Shown here one piece after another: positions 1-7,225 of a stretch of DNA of 29,429 bases (position 1 is the first letter of the stretch; every line of letters begins with the position of its first letter). Source of the stretch: NAT127 sp041655035. Lineage in GTDB: Bacteria > Pseudomonadota > Gammaproteobacteria > Pseudomonadales > Porticoccaceae. The notes under the pieces were generated by a model. The model was not told the DNA's origin, made no database searches, and saw nothing but the letters and a program-made list of their open reading frames with translations. A program made the position numbers and the translations under genes. The stretch spans positions 1 to 29,429 of the forward strand of contig JBAZCN010000032.1 of assembly GCA_041655035.1 (NCBI GenBank), written 5' to 3'.

Positions 1-1684
1 TGCCGGCCAGTTGCTTCAGCAGTTGCTCCTGGAAGCTGAGTGGGCGCTCGATGTATTTCACTTGCCACTTGTCCAGGCCGACCCTCAGCCCGGCGGCGTT
101 GATGGCGTCGTTATAGGTGCCGAGGCGGTCCACCAGGCCGATCTCCATGGCCTGTCTGCCGGTCCAGATCCGGCCGCTGGCGACGGCCTCGACGGCCTGG
201 GGCGTGGTGTGCCTGCCCTCGGCGACGAGGTTGAGAAAACGGCTGTAGATATTGTCGACACTGAGCTGAATGATGGCCCCGGCCTCTTCCGAGAGCGGGC
301 GATCGAAGTGATTGATGTCGGCAAGGCGGGTGCTGCCGACGCCGTCGCTGTGGATGCCGAGGCTCGCGAGGCTGTCCTCGAAGGTGGGGACGATGCCGAA
401 TACGCCGATCGAACCAGTGAGGGTTGTGGGCATCGCCCAGATTTCGTCGGCGCCGGCGGCTATCCAGTAGCCGCCCGACGCCGCCAGGGAACCCATCGAG
501 ATCAGCACCGGCATCACCTTGCGGGTTTCCTCCAGCTCATTGCGGATCACTTCCGACGCAAAGGCGCTGCCCCCGGGGCTGTCGACGCGGATCACCAACG
601 CTTTCAACTGCCGGTCCTCGCGCGCGGTTTGCAGCAGGGCGGCGAGGGTGTCGCCGCCGATGGAGCCCTCGGGCTGGTCGCCATCGAGAATATTGCCACT
701 GGCCACGATGACGCCAACGGCCGGGCCGCCGGTGTCACGGCTTGTCAGGTGCTGATGGGCCAGATAGGTTTTGTGGTCGATGGAGAGATAGCCGTGCTCG
801 TCCTCGCCGGCCAGTGTGGCGAGGCGCCGCGCCATCTCGGGGCGGGTGGACAGGCGGTCGACCAGGCCGCTGTCGACCGCCAGCCGGCCGAGGTCGCCGC
901 CCAGGGGCGCCAGCCGTTGATGCATGGTGCTGACATAGTTGTCGATGGCGCCGGGCTGGAGTCCGCGGGCGCTCTCCACCTGCTGGTGGTAGGCTTGCCA
1001 CAATTCATTGAGCCAGGTGGCGGTATTCTGCCGCGCTGCCGGCGACATGTCGTCGCGGGTGAAAGGCTCCACGGCGCTCTTGAATTCACCGGCGCGGAAG
1101 ACGTGAAAGCGGATTTTGAGTTTGTCGGCGGCGGATTTCAGATAGGTGCCGTAGTAGCCGAAGCCGGTGATCATCACCCCGCCCATGGGATTGAGGTGAA
1201 TCTCGTCGGCGTAGCTCGCCAGATAGTATTGCTCCTGGGTGTAGCTGTCGGCGACGGCGACTACCGGCTTGCCGCTCTGCTTGAAGCGGGTGATGGCCGC
1301 GCCCACCTCTTCGAGCTTGCTGATGCCGCCGGACTGAAGATAGTCGAGGTACAGCACCAGGGCGGTGATGCGCTGGTCGCTGGCGGCCCTGTCGATGGCC
1401 TCGACCAGGTCGCGGACCGGTGTTTCGGCATCCTGGGGCGAACGCTGTTCCATCAGCTGGGTGAGCGGGTCGGTGTAGCTGCGCTGTTCCACCAGCGTGC
1501 CGCTGGGGATCAGGGTCAGGGCGGCCGACGCCGGGAGGGGCTTGGTTTGCTGGCCGAAGATATTGACCAGCACCACCAGAACAATCAGCACCAGCGCCGT
1601 GTTGATCAGCAGGCGCAGGGCGGTGAAGAACATGCCGATCCCGGCAAACAGGCGGCGGATGACTCCCGGTTTTTCCTTGCTCAT
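1..1684 (-). CDS. sppA: Signal peptide peptidase SppA, 67K type (3' end beyond window)
   Basis: Inner-membrane serine protease of the S49 family, which degrades leftover signal peptides in the membrane. About 561 residues are visible; the E. coli protein is 618, so roughly the last 50 lie beyond the window edge. One membrane anchor lies at residues 18-42 (FFTALRLLINTALVLIVLVVLV). Two S49 domains follow. The first carries the candidate catalytic Lys202 in GEFKSAVEPF. The second carries Ser403 in SMGSLAASGGYW, matching the Lys/Ser dyad of E. coli SppA (K209/S409). The ATG at 1684 is preceded by AAGGGA at good spacing, which supports this start. It is last in a minus-strand run arsC-wrbA-DUF2069-sppA, 67 bp after the DUF2069 gene, and may be co-transcribed. 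The family assignment is firm. Confidence 0.95.
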   Translation of the reverse strand, partial: MSKEKPGVIRRLFAGIGMFFTALRLLINTALVLIVLVVLVNIFGQQTKPLPASAALTLIPSGTLVEQRSYTDPLTQLMEQRSPQDAETPVRDLVEAIDRAASDQRITALVLYLDYLQSGGISKLEEVGAAITRFKQSGKPVVAVADSYTQEQYYLASYADEIHLNPMGGVMITGFGYYGTYLKSAADKLKIRFHVFRAGEFKSAVEPFTRDDMSPAARQNTATWLNELWQAYHQQVESARGLQPGAIDNYVSTMHQRLAPLGGDLGRLAVDSGLVDRLSTRPEMARRLATLAGEDEHGYLSIDHKTYLAHQHLTSRDTGGPAVGVIVASGNILDGDQPEGSIGGDTLAALLQTAREDRQLKALVIRVDSPGGSAFASEVIRNELEETRKVMPVLISMGSLAASGGYWIAAGADEIWAMPTTLTGSIGVFGIVPTFEDSLASLGIHSDGVGSTRLADINHFDRPLSEEAGAIIQLSVDNIYSRFLNLVAEGRHTTPQAVEAVASGRIWTGRQAMEIGLVDRLGTYNDAINAAGLRVGLDKWQVKYIERPLSFQEQLLKQLAG

Positions 1685-1751
1685 GATTTTTCCCTTGTGA
1701 CTCTCGGTAGTTTTGCGCCATCCGGCGCCGTTGTCGACCGCGCGGCGGCCG

Positions 1752-2117
1752 TTAGCGCGCCGCCAACCCGGCCAGGTGGTATTGCTTCCAGCGGCTGAAC
1801 ATCATCGCCGCGGAAAACAGCACCACGATCAGCGCCAGTGAGAGAATGTCGACCGGTGTTCGCTGCGGCTCCCACACTTTCACCACCATGACAGTGAAAT
1901 ACATCAGGGTGACGAAACACAGCAGCGACAGGCTTTTGTAGTTTTCGCGGACCAGACCCGGAAGGAACAGCAGCAGCGGCAGGGTGCTGATGACGATCAG
2001 GCTGGCGGGTGTGCCGGACAGGATGCTGCCGGTGACCATGCTGAGCAGAAACAGACAGTAGCTGGCCCAGGTGATCCGGCGCGCCCAGGACAGTTTGGTG
2101 GCGAGTGCTTTGATCAT
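1752..2117 (-). CDS. DUF2069 family inner-membrane protein
   Basis: Small integral membrane protein of 121 residues. Four hydrophobic segments are visible, at roughly residues 15-32 (ITWASYCLFLLSMVTG), 38-54 (ASLIVISTLPLLLFLPG), 60-80 (SLSLLCFVTLMYFTVMVVKVW) and 88-108 (VDILSLALIVVLFSAAMMFS). Length and topology fit DUF2069, whose function is unknown. It lies 36 bp downstream of wrbA and 67 bp upstream of sppA on the same strand. From memory, Pseudomonas genomes keep the same arsC-wrbA-DUF2069 order, which supports the call. No catalytic motif is visible, and I assign no activity. Confidence 0.85.
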   Translation of the reverse strand: MIKALATKLSWARRITWASYCLFLLSMVTGSILSGTPASLIVISTLPLLLFLPGLVRENYKSLSLLCFVTLMYFTVMVVKVWEPQRTPVDILSLALIVVLFSAAMMFSRWKQYHLAGLAAR

Positions 2118-2153
2118 CGTGCGGTTCCGGTCTCCGGGGCGGTGGGCGTGGGG

Positions 2154-2747
2154 TCAGTCGGCGAGCTTGCGGGCGAGTTTCGCCAGCCGCTTGCCGAGGG
2201 CCTTGCACAGGATGAGTTCGTCGTTGCTGAGAGCCGCGCTGTCGGCGCCGGCATGGTGGGATGCGCCGTAGGGCGTGCCGCCACTGCTTGTGGTGGTGAG
2301 CTCCGGGTGGCTGTAGGGCAGGCCGGCAATCACCATGCCGTGGTGCAGCAGCGGCAGCAGCATCGACAGCAGCGTGCTTTCCTGGCCGCCGTGCAGGCTC
2401 GCGGTGGAGGTAAACGCTGCGGCGGGCTTGCCGATCAACTGGCCGTTGAGCCACAGGCTGCTGGTGCCGTCGAGAAAGTACTTGAGCGGTGCGGCCATGT
2501 TGCCAAAGCGGGTGGGACTGCCGAGCGCCAGGCCGGCGCAGTGCGCCAGATCGTCGAGGCTGCAGTAGAGCGGGCCGTCGTCGGGAATCTCCGGCGCCAC
2601 CGCCTCGCAGGTGGTGGAAACCGCCGGCACGGTGCGCAACCTTGCCGCCACCCCGGCGCTTTCGACGCCGAGGGCGACGTGGCGGGCCATGGCGGCAACG
2701 CTGCCGTGGCGGCTGTAGTAAAGCACCAGCACATAGGGTTCATTCAT
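2154..2747 (-). CDS. wrbA: WrbA-like NAD(P)H:quinone oxidoreductase
   Basis: Flavodoxin-fold, FMN-dependent cytosolic enzyme that reduces quinones by two electrons and so avoids semiquinone radicals. It has 197 residues, the usual size for WrbA. The phosphate-binding loop follows the first strand (VLVLYYSRHGSVAAMA, residues 6-21). The second FMN loop is visible as GSPTRFGNMAAPLKYFLD near residues 76-93. The GGQEST stretch near 120 and the C-terminal helix with SNDELILCKALGKRLAKLA are also typical. The ATG at 2747 is used; another ATG 4 bp downstream is out of frame. It starts 8 bp after the arsC stop, so the two are almost certainly one transcript. Confidence 0.92.
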   Translation of the reverse strand: MNEPYVLVLYYSRHGSVAAMARHVALGVESAGVAARLRTVPAVSTTCEAVAPEIPDDGPLYCSLDDLAHCAGLALGSPTRFGNMAAPLKYFLDGTSSLWLNGQLIGKPAAAFTSTASLHGGQESTLLSMLLPLLHHGMVIAGLPYSHPELTTTSSGGTPYGASHHAGADSAALSNDELILCKALGKRLAKLARKLAD

Positions 2748-2755
2748 TGCGCAGT

Positions 2756-3100
2756 CTACAGGATGTCGAGAACGGCTTCCGGCGGGCGGCCCAGGGCGGC
2801 CCGGGAACCGTTGACCACGATGGGGCGCTCGATCAGTTTGGGAAAGCGGACCATGGCGTCGATCAACTGTTGCTCACTGAGCCCGGGGTCTGCAAGGTTG
2901 TTGGCTTTGTATTCGTCCTCGCCCTTGCGCAGCAGGTCGCGGGCACTGATGCCGAGTTTTGCCAGCAGTGCCTGCAGGGTCGGGGCGTCCGGTGGGGTGT
3001 CGAGATAGAGCACGACCTGCGGCGCCAGCCCGCGCTCTTCCAGCAGCGCCAGTGTCTGACGGGATTTCGTGCAGCGCGGATTGTGATAAATGGTGGTCAT
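2756..3100 (-). CDS. arsC: ArsC-family reductase (YfgD-like)
   Basis: Thioredoxin-fold protein of the ArsC/Spx/YfgD superfamily, 114 residues. The N-terminus TTIYHNPRCTKSRQTLALL carries the single redox cysteine of glutaredoxin-linked arsenate reductases, here Cys10. The C-terminal half has the family pattern FPKLIERPIVVNGSRAALGRPPEAVL with conserved Arg residues. The start at 3100 is chosen because the family begins at this strand; the 33-residue open extension upstream to 3199 does not resemble it. No Shine-Dalgarno is obvious. The gene is not in an ars operon: no arsB, acr3 or ars-type arsR is nearby. A housekeeping thiol-redox role, as for chromosomal YfgD-type proteins, is therefore as likely as arsenate resistance. 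Confidence 0.9.
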   Translation of the reverse strand: MTTIYHNPRCTKSRQTLALLEERGLAPQVVLYLDTPPDAPTLQALLAKLGISARDLLRKGEDEYKANNLADPGLSEQQLIDAMVRFPKLIERPIVVNGSRAALGRPPEAVLDIL

Positions 3101-3186
3101 GGGTTTGTGTACAATCTCTGGGTGACGTTCTATTGTAAGGGCAAGCCTGTCGCCAGGGCCAGCCGTCGCGCCAGTTGGAGAATGCC

Positions 3187-4488
3187 GTGCCGTTGCCATG
3201 GAAAACCTTCACCGGGGAGCAAGCCCGCAAAACACTGCTGATGTGGGGCGCGTTTCTCAAGTATGTGATGGTTCGCTACAACAGTGACGGTTGCCGGGAA
3301 AGCGCCGCGGCGCTGACGTACATGAGCCTGTTTGCCGTGGTCCCGCTGTTGACCGTGGTGTACTCGGTATTCTCCATGGTGCCCGCCTTCCAGGGGCTGG
3401 GCAGCCAGGTACAGGAACTGATTTTTCGCAATTTCCTGCCCGAGACCGGCGCCGAGATACAGGATTACCTGCTGGAGTTTTCCACCCAGGCGCGCAAGCT
3501 CAGCGTGGTCGGCGCATTGATTCTGATCGTCACCGCCTATCTGATGCTGGCCAATATCGAGAAAAACTTCAATCGCATCTGGGGAACCCTCGACAACCGC
3601 AAGGGCCTGTCGGGTTTTCTGCTGTACTGGGGAATTCTCAGTTTCGGCCCGCTGCTGGTGGGAATCGGACTGGTGATGCACACCTATCTGGTATCACTGC
3701 AGCTGATGATGAACGAGGTCGATGCCCTGGGGGTGACGACCCTGCTGTTCAGGTACCTGCCCTGGCTGCTGACCTGGATGGCGTTCACTCTGCTGTTCGT
3801 GGCGGTGCCGAACTGCAAGGTGGTGTTTCGCTACGCGCTGGCGGGGGGGCTGGTCAGCACCGTCCTGTTCGAGGTGGCCAAGAGCCTGTTCGGCAGTTTC
3901 GTGGCCAATTCGAGCTACCATTCGATGTACGGCGCCTTTGCCATTCTGCCGGTGTTCCTGTTGTGGATCTACCTGTGCTGGATGATCACCCTGGCGGGGG
4001 CGGAGCTGGTGCGCTCCCTCGAAACCTTCGGCTCGGTGTTCCGCGGGCGGCGCCTGCCCAACCTCGTCGCGGCGGTGCTGGTGTGCTGGGAGTGCTGGCG
4101 TCGCCAACAGATGGGGCGTTCTCTCTCCGATCGGGATATCATCCGCTCCTGGTTTGATCAGCAGCACTGGCTGGAACTGCGCAGACTGTTGTTGGAGCAT
4201 CGGATACTGGAGGTCACGCGCAACAACCACTATGTGTTGGTGCGCGATATCGGCCAGCTCACCCTGTGGCAGCTGGCGGCCGTTTTTGGCGATAATTTCA
4301 CCCGCGCGCCCGCCAGCCGCAGCGCCAGCCAACTGGGGGAGTACCCCTGGTTTGCCGGCCTCGACAGCCTGCTCCACACCAGCGCCGCACAGTCCGAGGC
4401 ATTGCTTTCCATGCCCCTTGCCCATTTGTTTCAGGAGAATGAACAACGTGAAGCTCTTCCACAGAATCCGCAGCGCGATCCGCCCTAG
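3187..4488 (+). CDS. yihY: YihY/BrkB family inner-membrane protein
   Basis: Integral membrane protein of the YihY/BrkB family, once misnamed ribonuclease BN; its function is unsettled. About 433 residues. The family region spans roughly residues 25-290, with the signature near the first helix (SAAALTYMSLFAVVPLLTVVYSVFSMV), the central ANIEKNFNRIWG and the late FLLWIYLCWMITLAGAEL. About six hydrophobic segments are visible. A cytoplasmic C-terminal domain of about 140 residues looks like a winged helix (DIIRSWFDQQHWLELRRLLLEHRILEVTRN). Start: GTG at 3187 follows GGAG by 6 nt; a TTG at 3175 and an in-frame ATG at 3241 are alternatives. It is divergent from arsC across 86 bp, and its end overlaps the next gene. 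Confidence 0.9.
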   Translation: MPLPWKTFTGEQARKTLLMWGAFLKYVMVRYNSDGCRESAAALTYMSLFAVVPLLTVVYSVFSMVPAFQGLGSQVQELIFRNFLPETGAEIQDYLLEFSTQARKLSVVGALILIVTAYLMLANIEKNFNRIWGTLDNRKGLSGFLLYWGILSFGPLLVGIGLVMHTYLVSLQLMMNEVDALGVTTLLFRYLPWLLTWMAFTLLFVAVPNCKVVFRYALAGGLVSTVLFEVAKSLFGSFVANSSYHSMYGAFAILPVFLLWIYLCWMITLAGAELVRSLETFGSVFRGRRLPNLVAAVLVCWECWRRQQMGRSLSDRDIIRSWFDQQHWLELRRLLLEHRILEVTRNNHYVLVRDIGQLTLWQLAAVFGDNFTRAPASRSASQLGEYPWFAGLDSLLHTSAAQSEALLSMPLAHLFQENEQREALPQNPQRDPP

Positions 4489-4972
4489 TCCAGCCGCGCC
4501 CCCGTTGGCGGCAGGCCGGCGGGGGGCTGTGCTGGCGGCGGTGTTGGCCGCCGCGCTGTCCGCCTGCGACGGTTCCCCCGGCAGCGAACAGCGCGGCCCT
4601 CTCAGCCTCGACCAGTTGGCCGGCCATACCGTGTTCGTCAATTACTGGGCCGAGTGGTGCCAGCCGTGCCGGGATGAAATTCCCGAACTCAACGAATTCC
4701 AGCAGCGCCACAGCGACAGTGTGCGGGTGGTGGGGGTCAATTTCGACCAACTCGAGGGTGAGACCCTCGCCGGTCAGGTGCAGCGCCTCGGTATCGATTT
4801 CCCGACCCTCGACGTCGACCCGCGGGCGGCCCTCGGCGTGCCGGTCCCTGTGGGCCTGCCGGAAACCTTCGTCATCGACGGCGAGGGCAAGCTGGTATCG
4901 ATCCTCAGGGGGCCGCAAACCCTGGAATCACTGGAGCAGGCGTTGGCGCTAGCCAGCGGCGAAGAGGGCTGA
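4439..4972 (+). CDS. TlpA-like thioredoxin lipoprotein
   Basis: Envelope thiol-disulfide oxidoreductase of the TlpA/ResA type, 177 residues. A hydrophobic stretch (AVLAAVLAAALSAC) ends in a lipobox, so Cys43 is the probable lipidated residue. The thioredoxin fold follows, with active site NYWAEWCQPCRDE (Cys74, Cys77) and the later VGLPETFVIDGEGKLV carrying the cis-Pro loop. The ATG at 4439 lies inside the end of yihY, giving a 50-bp overlap. Its AGGAG is only one base away, so GTG at 4448 (spacing about 10) may be the true start. The long basic N-region would also allow a TTG at 4504. The substrate is unknown; cytochrome maturation or general disulfide reduction are family roles. Confidence 0.88.
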   Translation: MNNVKLFHRIRSAIRPSPAAPPLAAGRRGAVLAAVLAAALSACDGSPGSEQRGPLSLDQLAGHTVFVNYWAEWCQPCRDEIPELNEFQQRHSDSVRVVGVNFDQLEGETLAGQVQRLGIDFPTLDVDPRAALGVPVPVGLPETFVIDGEGKLVSILRGPQTLESLEQALALASGEEG

Positions 4973-4975
4973 TCG

Positions 4976-5245
4976 ATGGTGCTTGCCGGGCGGGTCAGGG
5001 GGCGGGTGCAGGGTGTGTGGTTTCGCCGTCATGTCGCGGACGCGGCGATGCGCGAAGGGGTGACCGGCCACGCCCGTAATCTTGCCGATGGCTCGGTGGA
5101 AATATTGCTGGTCGGCGACCCGCTGGCGGTGGCGAAAGTGCGGCTGGCCGCCGAACAGGGGCCGGCCGGCGCACAGGTGGCGGCCGTGCACTGGGAGGAG
5201 GGCGGCGACGATTCGCCGCCGCCCTTGGCGTTCCGGGTGCTCTGA
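4976..5245 (+). CDS. acyP: Acylphosphatase
   Basis: Small cytosolic enzyme (89 residues) that hydrolyses acyl phosphates. The family signature GRVQGVWFRRHVADAA appears at residues 9-24, with the phosphate-binding Arg in the FRR segment. The second signature GHARNLADGSVEI carries the catalytic Asn. It begins 3 bp after the stop of the TlpA-like gene and is clearly co-transcribed with it. The order yihY-tlpA-acyP matches what I recall from Pseudomonas. No physiological link between acylphosphatase and the thioredoxin is evident from the sequence. Confidence 0.94.
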   Translation: MVLAGRVRGRVQGVWFRRHVADAAMREGVTGHARNLADGSVEILLVGDPLAVAKVRLAAEQGPAGAQVAAVHWEEGGDDSPPPLAFRVL

Positions 5246-5255
5246 GCCGGCAGCT

Positions 5256-5966
5256 TCAGGGCAGTTGATCGAACAGCTTGCGGAGGCCGCCGCCCCAGGC
5301 CTTGGCCAGGCGGTTGAAGTAGCGGTCGTCTTCTTCGAGACGCTCGATCCTGGCCTCCAGGCTATCGGCCCGATAGATCACGATATCGATGGGCATGCCC
5401 ACCGAGAGATTGGAGTGCATGGTGGAATCGAAGGAGATCAGCGCGCACTTCATCGCCTGGTTCAAGGGGGTCTCGGTGGTGATGATCCGGTCGAGGATGG
5501 GCTTGCCGTACTTGGATTCACCGATCTGGAAAAACGGCGTATCGGTGCAGGTGCGGATGAAATTGCCTTCCGGATAGATATGGTACATTTCTGGCGCTTG
5601 CCCCTTGATCTGGCCGCCGACCAGCAGATTGCTGCTGAAATCGACGGCGCGCATAGGGTTGGTCACCCGGTAGTGGCTTTCGCTGTTGCGCAGCGTTTCG
5701 CCGATCAGCTCCGCGACCTGGAACATGCTGTCGCAGGTGTACAGGCTCAGTGGTTCGGCGCGGGCGATCTGCTGCTTGAGCACGCTGATCACCCGCTGGG
5801 AGGTGGCGAGATTGCCGGAGCTGGAGATGAGGACCACTCGCTCGCCGATGTTCTCGAAGGTGAACAGTTTGGGAAAAGTGGCGATATGGTCGATGCCGGC
5901 GTTGGTGCGGGTGTCGGCAGCCATGATCATGCCTTCGTTGAGCACCATTCCTATACAATAGGTCAT
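5256..5966 (-). CDS. Anbu, proteasome-type peptidase
   Basis: Bacterial member of the proteasome beta/HslV superfamily (COG3484, Anbu), 236 residues. Removing Met leaves Thr1 in TYCIGMVLNEGMIMAADTRTNAG. Asp17 lies exactly where proteasomal beta subunits have it, and Lys32 in FPKLF matches the Lys33 position, so the nucleophile set is intact. The downstream SSSGNLATSQ and the long C-terminal helix ARIERLEEDDRYFNRLAKAW are also typical. The start at 5966 is chosen because it exposes Thr1; a start 5 codons upstream would not. Anbu is often found with ATP-grasp, alpha-E and transglutaminase genes, and none of these is here. The gene is convergent with acyP (10 bp apart) and divergent from tadA. 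The physiological substrate is unknown. Confidence 0.92.
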   Translation of the reverse strand: MTYCIGMVLNEGMIMAADTRTNAGIDHIATFPKLFTFENIGERVVLISSSGNLATSQRVISVLKQQIARAEPLSLYTCDSMFQVAELIGETLRNSESHYRVTNPMRAVDFSSNLLVGGQIKGQAPEMYHIYPEGNFIRTCTDTPFFQIGESKYGKPILDRIITTETPLNQAMKCALISFDSTMHSNLSVGMPIDIVIYRADSLEARIERLEEDDRYFNRLAKAWGGGLRKLFDQLP

Positions 5967-6098
5967 CGGTTTTATCCACAAGGTTGCGATAGTGTCGGAA
6001 CACGGGAAAGTTACCCTGGCCTGCCCGGCGGACAGGCGACGGCCACCATGGCGGGCATTCTATTGTAGCTCGCCGTGGAATATCCATAAGCAATCTAC

Positions 6099-6629
6099 AT
6101 GCCTGCCTACATGCCTGCGACATCGATGGGGGAGGCCGCAAACTCTGTGAACGTGGATGCGCGGACGCCTGCCGACGACGAATACTGGATGGGCCGGGCG
6201 CTGGCGATGGCCCGCCGGGCCGGCGACCTGGGCGAGGTACCGGTGGGCGCGGTGCTGGTCAGAGGTGGCGAGCTGCTCGCCGGCGGCTGCAATCACCCGA
6301 TCGCCGGGCGCGACCCGAGCGCCCACGCCGAGGTGGATGCCTTGCGTGCGGCGGCCCGCGCGGCGGACAACTACCGGCTGCCCGGCAGCACGCTGTATGT
6401 CACCATCGAACCGTGCACCATGTGCGTCGGCGCCATCATCCACGCCCGGGTGGCGCGACTGGTATTCGGCGCCAGGGAGCCCCGGGCAGGGGCGGTGGCG
6501 AGCCGCTTGCAGTTGCTCGACCTGGATCATTACAACCACCGGGTGCAGTGGCGGGAAGGCGTCCTGGCGGATGAGTGTTCCAGGCTGATCAGCGAGTTTT
6601 TCCGGACCCGCCGCAAGCACCTCGGTTGA
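6099..6629 (+). CDS. tadA: tRNA-specific adenosine deaminase TadA
   Basis: Zinc enzyme that deaminates A34 of tRNA-Arg(ACG) to inosine, an essential step in decoding. The cytidine-deaminase motifs are complete: SAHAEVDAL (His76 zinc ligand, Glu78 proton shuttle) and EPCTMCVGAIIHAR (Cys106 and Cys109 zinc ligands). Several in-frame starts exist: ATG at 6099, 6111 and 6126, and GTG at 6147. The last follows GGAGG by 11 nt and would give 160 residues, closer to E. coli TadA (167), so the N-terminus is uncertain. A Val follows HAE where many TadA proteins have Met or Ile. It is monocistronic and divergent from Anbu. Confidence 0.95.
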   Translation: MPAYMPATSMGEAANSVNVDARTPADDEYWMGRALAMARRAGDLGEVPVGAVLVRGGELLAGGCNHPIAGRDPSAHAEVDALRAAARAADNYRLPGSTLYVTIEPCTMCVGAIIHARVARLVFGAREPRAGAVASRLQLLDLDHYNHRVQWREGVLADECSRLISEFFRTRRKHLG

Positions 6630-6707
6630 CTGCCGTCATGCGCGCCCGGCCGTGTTCCCGCTGTTTGCTGTCGCACCCCGCAACGAGCGCTTGTGGTGGC
6701 GGGTGTT

Positions 6708-6725
6708 TCGGGTTCCGCGACCCGA
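6708..6725. repeat. Inverted repeat in the tadA-czc gap
   Basis: A perfect 6-bp inverted repeat, TCGGGT and ACCCGA, flanks a 6-nt spacer 78 bp after the tadA stop. It could form a short hairpin ending tadA transcription, but no T-run follows on the plus strand. It could equally be a protein-binding dyad upstream of the efflux promoter. Nothing decides between these. Confidence 0.3.
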
Positions 6726-6768
6726 CAAAGCCCGGAGAGCGCGATTGCCCAGGAGCTGCTGTTGAGGA

Positions 6769-6804
6769 ACGGCTGTTGAAAGCCGTGGTCGAGAGGGCTA
6801 GGAT
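6769..6804 (+). promoter_or_regulatory. Candidate sigma70 promoter with dyad over -35, efflux operon
   Basis: TTGAAA (6776-6781) and TAGGAT (6799-6804) are separated by exactly 17 bp, placing the transcript start near 6811, about 21 bases before the His-rich gene. The -35 box is embedded in a perfect inverted repeat, ACGGCT at 6769-6774 and AGCCGT at 6781-6786. A regulator bound there would compete with polymerase. No metal-responsive regulator gene is adjacent, so the regulator would act in trans. Confidence 0.5.
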
Positions 6805-6831
6805 GTCGGCATCCTGCCCGGGGCCGCCCTG

Positions 6832-7170
6832 ATGCCGTTGAAAATGTGCGCTATCCTGCTCGCGCTGTTTGTGCTGGCCAATAACCTGGCCCTGGCGGGG
6901 GATAGTGTCGTTCACGGCCTCTATGATGATTCCCCTGGCGAGGCGCTGCACCACGGCGATCACCGCGCCGCTGCCGACCCGATGGACGCTCAGGACTGCA
7001 AGGACGACCACCACCGCTGTCACACCCATATGCCGGGTTTTCACCTGGGCGGCCAGCCCGGCTGGTCGATTCCCGGTTTCCGCCAGGCATGGCGGCCATC
7101 GCTGCCGAGCGTGACCCTGTCCCGCGACAACCGCCCTCCCGTACCGCCACCCGATTTCTCCGTGCTCTGA
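6832..7170 (+). CDS. CzcI-like His-rich periplasmic protein
   Basis: Predicted secreted protein of 112 residues. An N-terminal signal sequence (MCAILLALFVLANNLALAG) is followed by a His/Asp-rich segment, with pairs such as LHHGDH and DDHHRCHTHMPGFH at about residues 40-70, then a Pro-rich tail ending RPPVPPPDFSVL. Small His-rich exported proteins of this build precede CzcC in many metal-efflux operons (CzcI of Cupriavidus), where they are thought to tune or buffer metal. Position, 55 bp before czcC, and composition are the main support; overall identity to CzcI was not tested. Two cysteines (in QDCKDD and RCHTH) may add metal ligands. Confidence 0.7.
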   Translation: MPLKMCAILLALFVLANNLALAGDSVVHGLYDDSPGEALHHGDHRAAADPMDAQDCKDDHHRCHTHMPGFHLGGQPGWSIPGFRQAWRPSLPSVTLSRDNRPPVPPPDFSVL

Positions 7171-7225
7171 CTCGTCGACAGGGGGCCGCGCCGCCCCCTT
7201 CCTGATCATTGGCGGAGATTGATCG

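Noticed and set aside
11..1798. 595-residue open frame on the plus strand opposite sppA
   Set aside because: It lies entirely over sppA and the end of the DUF2069 gene, lacks recognisable domains, and has low-complexity Gly/Ala/Asp composition typical of antisense frames in GC-rich DNA.
2756..3100. An arsenic-resistance operon
   Set aside because: Only an ArsC-fold protein is present. The ArsR-family gene at 18603 has the persulfide-sensor cysteine pair and is 15 kb away; no arsB or acr3 is seen.
3110..3137. Opposed TACAAT boxes in the arsC-yihY gap as promoters
   Set aside because: One box on each strand looks like a -10, but no acceptable -35 lies 16-18 bp upstream of either.
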